Part shown: positions 1 through 6,966 of the stretch, in pieces
How the letters are laid out: every line of letters begins with the position of its first letter
Position numbering within the stretch: position 1 is the first letter of the stretch
The notes under the pieces: model-generated
Databases searched by the model: none
What the model saw: the letters and a program-made list of their open reading frames with translations, nothing else
What the model was told of the DNA's origin: nothing
Program-made: the position numbers and the translations under genes
Assembly: GCA_021778935.1 (NCBI GenBank)
Contig: JAJYBQ010000053.1
Location: 1-11,438, forward strand
Length of the DNA stretch: 11,438 bases
Source of the DNA: Pseudomonadota bacterium
GTDB taxonomy: Bacteria; Pseudomonadota; Gammaproteobacteria; Burkholderiales; Burkholderiaceae
Direction: 5' to 3'

Positions 1-33
1 ACCACTTTTGGTACGCCCTGCTTCCCCTTGTTT

Positions 34-1149
34 CTAGTTCTCGCGGGGATGTGGGCCTCCGTTGCCGGGGTTGAGAAGGCCAGCGATGACCGGCGCTTGC
101 ACGGGGGAGATCTCTCCGTACTCGGTGAAGATCGCCCTCACCAGTGAGGCCGGCGTCACGTCGAACCCGAAGTTGGCGGCGGGCGCTCCTTGCGGCGTCA
201 CCAGTACGCTGCGCAGCGTGCCTGCGGCATCCCGCCCCGTGATGTGCGTGACCTCTTCCGCGCCCCGTTCCTCAATGGGGATCTCCTTGACGCCGTCCTG
301 GAGCGTCCAATCGATGGTGGGCGACGGCAGGGCGACGTAGAAGGGGATCTGATTGTCGTGCGCGGCAAGCGCCTTCAGGTAGGTGCCGATCTTGTTGCAG
401 ACGTCACCGTGCGCGGTGACCCGGTCGCATCCCACGAGCGCCATGTCGACCCGGCCGTGCTGCATCAGGTGGCCGCCGGCGTTGTCCGCGATCACCGTGA
501 AGGGCACGCCATGCTGTTGCAGTTCCCAGGCCGTGAGGCTTGCGCCCTGGTTGCGCGGACGTGTTTCGTCGACCCATACATGGATGGGAATGCCTGCGTT
601 GTGCGCGGCATAGATCGGCGCAAGCGCCGTGCCCCAGTCGACGGTTGCAAGCCACCCCGCGTTGCAGTGGGTCAGCACCTGCACGGGGCGCCGGGCACGC
701 AGCCAGACGGCTTCGATCAGCGCCTTTCCGTGCGTGCCGATGGCGCGATTGATCTCCACGTCTTCGTCGGCGATCCGGGCCGCTTCGCGCCACGCCGCTT
801 CCGCGCGCTCGTGCTGCGGCAGGGGTCTCAGCAATTCTTCCATCCGTGCCACGGCCCAGCGCAGATTGACGGCGGTCGGCCGCGCCGTTGCCAGCGCCTG
901 GCATGCAGCGCCGAGCGCTGCATCCGGGGCATCGGCGCCCGCCGCAAGCGCGACGCCGTAGGCTCCGGCCACCCCGATCAGCGGTGCGCCGCGCACCTGC
1001 ATGGTTCGGATGGCTGTTTCGACGTCCCGCCACGTATCGAGCGGGACGACCTGAAACTCGTGGGGCAGCCGGGTCTGGTCGATGATCCAGACGCGCTGCC
1101 GCTCCGCATCCGTCCAGATCGTCCGGTAGTCGTTGCCGTGTACGCGCAT
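34..1149 (-). CDS. mtnA: S-methyl-5-thioribose-1-phosphate isomerase MtnA
   Basis: Cytosolic aldose-ketose isomerase that converts 5-methylthioribose-1-phosphate to 5-methylthioribulose-1-phosphate; enzymes used in the DHAP shunt also take 5-deoxyribose-1-phosphate. The 371-residue length fits the family. Visible motifs are RGAP (residues 53-56), HCNAG with the expected catalytic Cys162, GCDR with the expected catalytic Asp242, and NKIGTYLKAL just after it. GCDR replaces the commoner GADR, and a Cys replaces Ala in the following DVCNK, so this belongs to a divergent MtnA subgroup. The ATG is only 2 nt after the stop of the aldolase-SDR gene (TGA-TC-ATG), which suggests translational coupling and a shared substrate flow. 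It is the last visible gene of the operon; the 33 bases after its stop hold no clear terminator. The assignment is firm; the exact substrate preference is not. Confidence 0.96.
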   Translation of the reverse strand: MRVHGNDYRTIWTDAERQRVWIIDQTRLPHEFQVVPLDTWRDVETAIRTMQVRGAPLIGVAGAYGVALAAGADAPDAALGAACQALATARPTAVNLRWAVARMEELLRPLPQHERAEAAWREAARIADEDVEINRAIGTHGKALIEAVWLRARRPVQVLTHCNAGWLATVDWGTALAPIYAAHNAGIPIHVWVDETRPRNQGASLTAWELQQHGVPFTVIADNAGGHLMQHGRVDMALVGCDRVTAHGDVCNKIGTYLKALAAHDNQIPFYVALPSPTIDWTLQDGVKEIPIEERGAEEVTHITGRDAAGTLRSVLVTPQGAPAANFGFDVTPASLVRAIFTEYGEISPVQAPVIAGLLNPGNGGPHPREN

Positions 1150-1151
1150 GA

Positions 1152-3125
1152 TCAGATGACCCTATCGTTGCCGCCGTCGATCGGCACCTGGGCGCCGGTG
1201 GTCTTTGCGAACAGGGAGCCGCACATTTCGGCCGCCAGCTCGCCGACGTCCCTGCTGGCGACCTCGACGTGGAGAACGTTGTTCCGCTTGTACTGGTCCA
1301 CGCTCAGCCCATAATGCTGGGCGCGTTGCGCCAGTACGCTTTCGGTCCAGATGCCGGTATCGAACACCGCATTGGGGTGTACGAGATTCACGCGGATGCC
1401 GTCGTCGCCCCACTCCAGCGCCGCGACGCGCGCGAGCTGGGTCAGCGCCGCCTTGGAGGCCGAGTAGGCCGAGGCGCCCGGCCCCGGCGCCGGCACGTTC
1501 TTGGAGCCCACGATGACGACCCGCCCTTTGCGCGGCGCGAGTTTCAGCAGCGGATGCGCTTCGCGCATCAGTGCGAGGTTGGCGTCTACGTTGACCGATT
1601 GAACCTTGCGCCATTCGTCGTCGGATAGTGAGGCGATCCTGCACCCGCCGGGGAAGATGCCCGCATTGAGCACCAGCATGTCGAGACCGCCATAGGCGCC
1701 GACCGCCTGTTCGAGCGCGTTTCGCAACTGTGCGGTGTCGGTGACGTCGCACACGATGCCGAGAAAGTCGGGCCGTTTGCGCAAATTCGCGATGTCCTGG
1801 TTCCGGTCCAGCCCCACGACCGCCGCGCCGCGGGCGAGCAGCGCGTCGACGCAGGCCGCGCCGATACCCGAAGCGGCGCCGGTCACCAGCGCCACCTCGC
1901 CGGCGAATGGCAAGGGCTTTCCCATCTTGCGCAGCTTTGCCTGTTCCAGGTCCCAGTATTCGACGTCGAAAATGTCCTTCTCGGGGAGCGCGCGATAGCC
2001 GCCGAGGGCCGTCGCCCGCAGGATGATTTCCATCGTATGTTCGTACACCTCCGCGACGATCGCCGCTTCCCGGGCCGACCGGCCCGCGGCGATCATGCCG
2101 AACTCCGGATCCAATACGACGCGGGGAGCCGGATCGAGCATGGTCTTGCGTTCGCCGGCCTTCGGTTCGTGGCGTGCGAAATACTCGCGATAGTCCTGCA
2201 CATAAGCCGCTACGTTCCGGCCGATCATGGGAACGCGCTTGGTCCGGATCACGTGGTCCGGCGTGGCTGGACCCTGTTGCGCGATTTCCGCCACATCCGG
2301 CCGCTGCGCGAACGCCAGCGAATGCGCATCCGCGCGGCGCGAGACGAGCAGCGGGAACCCTGCGGCCTGCGAGATGTCGTGCCGCAACTGCGCCAGGTCC
2401 GCACGGATGTCCGTCCGCGCCGCCGGCGTGGCTGGCCAGGCGATGTCCCATGCGCGATGCTGCCGAAGGTACTCCTCGGCGCGCCCGATCAGTTCAATCA
2501 TTCGCTCGTAGGATTCGCGCGCGGTTCGCCCGAACGAGAAGACACCGTGGTTCAGCAGCGCCATGCCCACGGTATGCGGCCCGGCTTCGGCCTCGAACCG
2601 CTGCGCCGCCAGTCGTGCCAGATCAAATCCCGGCATGACGTAGGGTACGACCACGACCCGATTGCCGTAGATTTCGCGGATGCGTGTCTCTCCGTCGGCG
2701 GTGTTGCTGATGGAAATGAACGCATCGGCGTGCGTGTGGTCCACGAACGGGTAGGGCAGGATCGCGTGCAGTATGGCTTCCACGGATGGGGCCGGGGCCG
2801 ACGCCCGCGTCATCTGGGTGGCGAGTTCGTTGACCATCTGCGCGTCCGACAGCGCGGGCAGTTTCGCCAGCCGCTTCAAGTGTGCCAGGCGCACCGGCGC
2901 AAAACCGGCGGTCTCGATCGTTTCCAGGTCCCAGCCGCTGCCCTTGACGTAGAGGATTTCCTCCGGCTCGCCAAGCAGGTTGGTCTCTGCATGCTTTACG
3001 GAGGTGTTGCCGCCCCCGTGGAGCACCAGCGTCCTGTCGGCTCCCAGTAGGCGCGAGGAATATGCCCGCAGCGCAAGCGCATCCGGACAACGGACGGCTT
3101 CGGACTCGTTCCAACGGTTTTCCAT
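1152..3125 (-). CDS. Fused class II aldolase / short-chain dehydrogenase (bifunctional aldolase-SDR)
   Basis: A two-domain, 657-residue protein. Residues about 15-390 form a class II aldolase/adducin domain with HGGGNTS (36-42), the metal-binding HTHADA (His130, His132) and NHG (His193). Residues about 405-657 form a complete SDR: TGAASGIG cofactor loop (415-422), NAG (487-489), Ser541 and YSASK (Tyr554, Lys558). Automatic annotation usually calls this architecture rhamnulose-1-phosphate aldolase/dehydrogenase, as in Bacillus RhaEW. Its position directly before mtnA and in one unit with mtnP and apt argues instead that the aldolase cleaves methylthioribulose-1-P (or 5-deoxyribulose-1-P) to dihydroxyacetone phosphate plus methylthioacetaldehyde (or acetaldehyde). 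The SDR would then oxidise or reduce the aldehyde; its direction cannot be read from sequence. The ATG has a strong Shine-Dalgarno GGAGGG 10 nt upstream. Domain calls are seen directly; the substrate is inferred. Confidence 0.93.
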   Translation of the reverse strand: MENRWNESEAVRCPDALALRAYSSRLLGADRTLVLHGGGNTSVKHAETNLLGEPEEILYVKGSGWDLETIETAGFAPVRLAHLKRLAKLPALSDAQMVNELATQMTRASAPAPSVEAILHAILPYPFVDHTHADAFISISNTADGETRIREIYGNRVVVVPYVMPGFDLARLAAQRFEAEAGPHTVGMALLNHGVFSFGRTARESYERMIELIGRAEEYLRQHRAWDIAWPATPAARTDIRADLAQLRHDISQAAGFPLLVSRRADAHSLAFAQRPDVAEIAQQGPATPDHVIRTKRVPMIGRNVAAYVQDYREYFARHEPKAGERKTMLDPAPRVVLDPEFGMIAAGRSAREAAIVAEVYEHTMEIILRATALGGYRALPEKDIFDVEYWDLEQAKLRKMGKPLPFAGEVALVTGAASGIGAACVDALLARGAAVVGLDRNQDIANLRKRPDFLGIVCDVTDTAQLRNALEQAVGAYGGLDMLVLNAGIFPGGCRIASLSDDEWRKVQSVNVDANLALMREAHPLLKLAPRKGRVVIVGSKNVPAPGPGASAYSASKAALTQLARVAALEWGDDGIRVNLVHPNAVFDTGIWTESVLAQRAQHYGLSVDQYKRNNVLHVEVASRDVGELAAEMCGSLFAKTTGAQVPIDGGNDRVI

Positions 3126-3135
3126 GGACTAGAAA

Positions 3136-3141
3136 CCCTCC
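3136..3141 (-). promoter_or_regulatory. Ribosome binding site of the aldolase-SDR gene
   Basis: The minus strand reads GGAGGG here, with 10 nt before the ATG at 3125. It is the strongest Shine-Dalgarno match seen in the operon and fixes the start of the aldolase-SDR gene. It lies in the 33-nt gap after the glycosyltransferase stop codon. Confidence 0.7.
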
Positions 3142-3158
3142 GGTTGTGTGGTGATGAT

Positions 3159-4064
3159 CTACTGGTCCTTCGCCGTCGCGGGGTTGCCGAGCGGCCCGAG
3201 CCAGCCGCGGCTCGCCATGTAGCGGCCCACGAAGCGGACCCAGAGGCTGGTCCTCCAGGTCAAGGACGCACCCGGATCCAGGAGCGTCATGCGCGTAAGG
3301 TGGGTGATCGCCCCGATTGCGCCGGTAGGGCGGTATTCAGGTTCATCGCTGCTTACGAAGGGCGCCACCGATTGGCCTCGCAGTGCCTGCTCCAGGCGCC
3401 TTGCCGCGGTATCGCGGGCCTTCGCAAGGGCGATGAATACCCAATCGTCTTCGAAGCGGCTGCGATGACGGTACGTCTCGTCGATCGGCGCTTTGTGGTT
3501 CAGAAAATGCAGATGTTCGAAGATGAGATCATCCATGTACCGCAGACGGTCGAAACCGGCATTTTTCAGGCGCATGAAGATGTCGTAGAGGTTGATGTCG
3601 ATCAGCGCGCCCTTGAACGCCTTTGGATACGGATCGACCAGCAATTCGCAGGTGCGGCGCGAGAGGATCGGGAACGTGCAAAGATTTCTTTGTTTGTACA
3701 GGTCATTGGGGTACGCCAGGTAGATGCCGTCCGGTGCGGCGCGGTGAACCGCCGCGATTTTCTCGTCCCAATCCTTCGTTTTGATGATCAGGTCATCGTT
3801 GACCAGGACAACGATTTCGCCGCTCGACCGGGCGAGGCACGCCGAGTTGTACTCGCCCATCGTGCTTTGCGGGCCGATGATTGTCGTGGTCTTGATTCCC
3901 GGGCATTCGAGGCGATGGCTCTCCGGGTCGCCTTCGTCGACGTACAGCACGATCTCGACTCGGTCCGGTTTGGCAACGTTTTCGACTACGCTGCGGAAGA
4001 AGCGCTGCGCCAGTTGCGGCCGTTTGTAGGTGGGAAGCAGAAGGGAAATCGTCGGGGAATTCAT
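3159..4064 (-). CDS. GT2-like glycosyltransferase
   Basis: A 301-residue protein with a GT-A type N-terminus: SLLLPTYKRP (residues 7-16), the acidic loop VDEGDPES, a GEYNSA stretch, and VNDD (88-91) in the place of the DXD-type nucleotide-sugar/metal motif. No signal peptide or membrane segment is seen, so it should be cytosolic or peripheral. The acceptor and sugar cannot be deduced. The frame stays open to a TTG at 4133 inside apt, but the ATG at 4064 starts right before the conserved strand, removes the overlap and leaves a 40-nt gap to apt, so it is preferred; its Shine-Dalgarno is weak. It is co-directional with, and embedded between, nucleoside-salvage genes, where a glycosyltransferase has no known role. 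It may be a cell-surface sugar enzyme that merely shares the transcript. Confidence 0.8.
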   Translation of the reverse strand: MNSPTISLLLPTYKRPQLAQRFFRSVVENVAKPDRVEIVLYVDEGDPESHRLECPGIKTTTIIGPQSTMGEYNSACLARSSGEIVVLVNDDLIIKTKDWDEKIAAVHRAAPDGIYLAYPNDLYKQRNLCTFPILSRRTCELLVDPYPKAFKGALIDINLYDIFMRLKNAGFDRLRYMDDLIFEHLHFLNHKAPIDETYRHRSRFEDDWVFIALAKARDTAARRLEQALRGQSVAPFVSSDEPEYRPTGAIGAITHLTRMTLLDPGASLTWRTSLWVRFVGRYMASRGWLGPLGNPATAKDQ

Positions 4065-4104
4065 ATTTGGTGCTGCGGAATTGCGATTGCGTGGTCCGAC
4101 CCGG

Positions 4105-4632
4105 TCAGTCGCCTTCGAATTCACACAAGGCAAACGCCTTGTGCCCGGTTTTTTCCAGCCGCTTCACACCGCCGAGATCCGGAAGGTTGATCACGAAACA
4201 ACATTCGACGATCTTTCCTCCCACGTTCTCGATCAGCTTGATCGATGCCAATGCGGTGCCGCCCGTCGCGATGAGATCGTCAACGAGGAGTACATGTTCG
4301 CCGTGCGAAATCGCGTCGACATGCATCTCGATCCGGTCCGTCCCGTATTCCAGTTCGTAGTCGTGCCCGACCGTCGCGGCGGGCAGCTTCCCCTTCTTGC
4401 GGATTGGCACGAATCCGATGCCCAGCTGGTAGGCAAGCGCTGCGCCGATGATGAAACCGCGCGATTCAATGCCCGCCACCTTGTCGATCTTCATCTCGGT
4501 GTAGCGGTTTACCAGCTCGTTGATCGTTACCCGAAAACCAACGGGATCCTTCAGAAGGGTGGTGATGTCGCGAAACATGACACCGGGTTTCGGGTAATGC
4601 GGTACGGTACGAATATGTGACTTGATCGACAC
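4105..4632 (-). CDS. apt: Adenine phosphoribosyltransferase
   Basis: Cytosolic purine salvage enzyme: adenine + PRPP gives AMP + pyrophosphate. The 175-residue protein follows the bacterial Apt pattern closely: YPKPGVMFRDITTLL (13-27), ESRGF (56-60), GFVPIRKKGKLP (73-84), YELEYGTD (92-99), and the PRPP-binding loop LVDDLIATGGT (116-126). The start is GTG at 4632, supported by AGGGA 6 nt upstream. It sits 72 nt after mtnP. The pairing makes sense because MtnP releases one adenine per MTA (or per 5'-deoxyadenosine) and Apt returns it to the nucleotide pool. Function is considered certain. Confidence 0.97.
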   Translation of the reverse strand: MSIKSHIRTVPHYPKPGVMFRDITTLLKDPVGFRVTINELVNRYTEMKIDKVAGIESRGFIIGAALAYQLGIGFVPIRKKGKLPAATVGHDYELEYGTDRIEMHVDAISHGEHVLLVDDLIATGGTALASIKLIENVGGKIVECCFVINLPDLGGVKRLEKTGHKAFALCEFEGD

Positions 4633-4638
4633 GACTGC

Positions 4639-4643
4639 TCCCT
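4639..4643 (-). promoter_or_regulatory. Ribosome binding site deciding the GTG start of apt
   Basis: AGGGA on the minus strand, 6 nt before the GTG at 4632. It supports GTG as the apt start even though no ATG is available at the expected N-terminus. Confidence 0.65.
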
Positions 4644-4704
4644 GATCTGCACCGAAGTGCGCTGGCGATTCCCGTGCGCGGATTCGAAATTGCGATGAGC
4701 CGCT

Positions 4705-5583
4705 TTATCCGAGTACGCGCCCCGCGACCGCGGACAATTTCCTCAGCATTTCGGGATCACGCGCTTCCGGCGGCGTGATCACCGCGCTGCCAAGCGCCCT
4801 GTGGCACCCGCAGCTCCCGGCACCGGTGTCCGCCTTGATTTTCGGCGCCACCCTCGCGACGAGCGATTTGGCATTGTTGGCGTTTGCTTGCAGTACCTTG
4901 ATGATGGCGTCGACAGTGACGTCGTCATGGTTGGGGTGCCAGCAGTCGTAGTCGGTGACCATCGCAACCGTGGCATAGCACATCTCGGCCTCGCGGGCGA
5001 GTTTCGCCTCCGGCATGTTGGTCATGCCGATCACGTCGCAATTCCAGCTTCGATACAGCTCCGATTCGGCAAAACTGGAAAACTGCGGGCCTTCCATGAC
5101 GAGATAGGTTCCCCCGCGGACAACCTCAATGCCGACCTCGCGGGCTGCGCGTTCGACGTGGTCCCCCAGGCGGGAACAGACCGGGCGCGCCATCGATACA
5201 TGCGCCACGAGGCCGGAACTGAAGAAACTCTTGTTTCTGGCGAACGTACGATCGATAAACTGGTCCGCGATGACGAACATTCCGGGCCGCAGATGTTCCC
5301 GCAGGGACCCGACGGCGCTCACGGACAATACATCGGTCACCCCGGCGCGCTTCAGCGCGTCGATGTTTGCGCGAAAGTTGATTTCGGACGGCGGTATCCG
5401 GTGCCCTCTTGCGTGGCGTGGCAGGAAGACCAATTGCTGGCCATTTAGATCCCCAAACAACAACTCATCGGATGGTTGGCCAAATGGAGAGTCGATTTTT
5501 TGCCATCGTTTGGATTCCAGTCCGCCGATGTCGTACAAGCCGCTGCCACCGATGATGCCGAGTACAGACGTGAGGGGTTTCAT
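4705..5583 (-). CDS. mtnP: S-methyl-5'-thioadenosine phosphorylase MtnP
   Basis: Phosphorolysis of 5'-methylthioadenosine to adenine and 5-methylthioribose-1-phosphate; members feeding the DHAP shunt also accept 5'-deoxyadenosine. With the start chosen here it has 292 residues. Visible features are IIGGSGLYD (10-18), phosphate-site Arg-His (56-57), EGPQFSSFAES (164-174), GMTNMPEA (186-193), and TDYDCWH with Asp211 and Asp213, the residues that in MTA phosphorylases recognise the 6-amino group of adenine and separate them from inosine-type enzymes. A C-terminal CGC motif (258-260) is also present. The frame extends 21 codons further up, but the ATG at 5583 directly precedes the conserved fold and has AAGGGA 7 nt upstream. 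It is the first gene of the five-gene operon. Confidence 0.95.
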   Translation of the reverse strand: MKPLTSVLGIIGGSGLYDIGGLESKRWQKIDSPFGQPSDELLFGDLNGQQLVFLPRHARGHRIPPSEINFRANIDALKRAGVTDVLSVSAVGSLREHLRPGMFVIADQFIDRTFARNKSFFSSGLVAHVSMARPVCSRLGDHVERAAREVGIEVVRGGTYLVMEGPQFSSFAESELYRSWNCDVIGMTNMPEAKLAREAEMCYATVAMVTDYDCWHPNHDDVTVDAIIKVLQANANNAKSLVARVAPKIKADTGAGSCGCHRALGSAVITPPEARDPEMLRKLSAVAGRVLG

Positions 5584-5590
5584 CGTTGTT

Positions 5591-5596
5591 TCCCTT
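5591..5596 (-). promoter_or_regulatory. Ribosome binding site deciding the mtnP start
   Basis: AAGGGA on the minus strand, 7 nt before the ATG at 5583. It favours that internal ATG over the longer frame beginning at 5646, whose extra residues look unlike the family. Confidence 0.65.
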
Positions 5597-5710
5597 GACT
5601 TCAATAGTGGTTTTTGGGTTGGGGCGCCATTTTGGTGGGTTTGCACGCTACCTTGGGAATCTTAGCAGTACGCGATTAAGGGATGATGGTCGGTCGAACC
5701 ATCGCGTACA

Positions 5711-5998
5711 TGCGTCGACCGCGACGAGCAGCTTGCCGATCCGGCGGTGCGGAACCGCCCGCGCCCGGCAGTATTCGTAGAGCAGCATGCGCCCGCGGAC
5801 GCAGAGGCGGGCTTTGTGGGAGCCGGTCGGGTAGTAGAGGCCGGCGTGGATCACGCCCGAATTGCGCGCGCTCGTCTCCTCGCCGAAGCGATCGCCGCGT
5901 TCCACGATCAGGGTCTCGCGGCCGCGCAACTGCAGCGCCCGGCCGACCGCCAGCCCGACGACCCCGGCACCGATCACGACGCAGTCTGTCTGGTCCAT
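5711..5998 (-). pseudogene. N-terminal remnant of LhgO-like FAD-dependent oxidoreductase
   Basis: The frame starts at an ATG at 5998 and encodes a clear FAD-binding start: [16 protein letters not shown] (7-22), Glu33 in IVERGDRFG, then [15 protein letters not shown] (43-57) and [11 protein letters not shown] (83-93). This is the L-2-hydroxyglutarate oxidase/D-amino-acid-oxidase-like family (LhgO type), normally about 370-400 residues. Resemblance stops near residue 95, and the frame then runs through unrelated sequence (ending in a stop at 5648), so roughly three quarters of the enzyme is missing. The break lies about 130 bp upstream of the mtnP start codon. It is a broken gene, not a functional oxidase; a 116-residue peptide could still be made. 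Confidence 0.8.
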
Positions 5999-6119
5999 TC
6001 CCGGCGATCCTTTCCTATGGGAACTCGCTGCGCAGGGTCAAGAAAAATCAACATCCCGCCTGGGCCGACGACAACATGCGAACCATCGCCTGCAGGCATT
6101 TGCAATGCGTTCGGCCATC

Positions 6120-6172
6120 GTTCCTTGTACCAATCCGGCGCGGATTATTGGCGCGGCCCGCACCCGGTCGAT
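6120..6172 (-). repeat. 53-bp direct repeat, copy A
   Basis: Matches copy B (8211-8262) in the same orientation with four mismatches and one extra base; the last 26 bases (6147-6172) are identical. It begins, on the minus strand, at the last base of the TGA stop codon of the deleted DUF4143 gene. Its centre contains the near-palindrome GCGGCCCGC, and this copy adds a CCAATCCG/CGGATT-ATTGG inverted repeat. The family of repeat is not recognised. Confidence 0.8.
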
Positions 6173-6928
6173 CATTTCTTGAACGACCAGAGCATCGATA
6201 CCGGAACGGCGATCCGGCCGGGACCGAAGGACAGCAGCTGGCTGTGGCGGAAGTCCTGCACATCGACGGTAGAGGCAGCCTTCATCTCGAAGAGCGCGAG
6301 CAGCTTTCCAGGCGCTTCGGCAACGATGTCGATTTTCCGGGAATCCAGCCGCCAGTGATGGAGACGCCAGCGCTTCGACAGGAACGCCAGGGATTTCTCG
6401 AGTTCGGTATAGACAAAGCTTTCCAGGAGATGGCCCAGTGCGGTGGGGTCGGCGCCCAAACCGAAGCTGCCGGAATCTTCGCCGCGCAGGGCCGTGGCGC
6501 AGCCCGTATCCAGGAAATGCAGCTTCGGTGCTTTGATCTCGCGCTTCGCGCCCGATGACGTCCATGCGCCCAGGCGATGCACGATACCGAGGCGGGTCAG
6601 GATATCGATATAGTCGTTTACGGCTTCCTTGCGTGCGCCGAGCGCTTGGCACAGTGCGGCGACGTTGATCTCCTCCGCGGTACGTGCCGCCATCTGGTCG
6701 ATCAGGCGCCGCAGCATTTCCGGCTTGCGAACATGAGCGACGGGCGCCACATCCCGTTATGGCATCGTCGTCTAGCGTCGCGTAAAACGCCGTTTCGATC
6801 AGATCCCTGACCAGCGTCGTCTTGCCTACTTGACGGGCTCCCAGCAGGGCAACCGCCGGGAAGTGGGCCAGATGTTCCTGGATGGACTGGGCATGGCGGC
6901 GCTCGCTCATCTGCAGATTGTGGATCAT
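6172..6928 (-). pseudogene. AAA ATPase/DUF4143 gene with internal deletion (locus 1)
   Basis: The N-terminal part starts at ATG 6928 and encodes about 55 residues with a perfect Walker A (GARQVGKTT) and the following FYATLDDD strand. The frame is then lost at about 6745-6757, and homology resumes in another frame at residues like HVRKPEMLRRLIDQMAARTAEE. A full DUF4143 module follows, with PKLHFLDTG and the nuclease-like KIDIVAE...FEMK, ending in SFKK. Intact relatives are about 400 residues; here the Walker B, sensor 1 and GGFP segments (about 150 residues) are gone. The ATG is 38 nt after the stop of the AAA ATPase gene, so the two were probably co-transcribed. The C-terminal part has an open 192-residue frame from 6750, but no convincing ribosome site. 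Judged inactive as an ATPase. Confidence 0.8.
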
Positions 6929-6966
6929 GTTCCGTAATTTGCAATATATCCGCCTTTCCCGGCGGC

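Noticed and set aside
190..1314. Long plus-strand open frame opposite mtnA (374 codons)
   Set aside because: It is antisense to a certain gene, has no recognisable domain and is rich in Arg/Cys/His, as expected for a shadow frame in GC-rich DNA.
2037..3050. Plus-strand open frame opposite the aldolase half (337 codons)
   Set aside because: Shadow of the aldolase-SDR gene; no family resemblance and no ribosome site.
4065..4133. N-terminal extension of the glycosyltransferase from TTG at 4133
   Set aside because: It overlaps apt, has no ribosome site and adds residues unlike the family; ATG 4064 begins at the conserved strand.
5659..5664. TAAGAT on the minus strand as a -10 box for the mtnP operon
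   Set aside because: Only four of six bases match the consensus, and no -35-like hexamer lies at 16-18 bp. Too weak to annotate.
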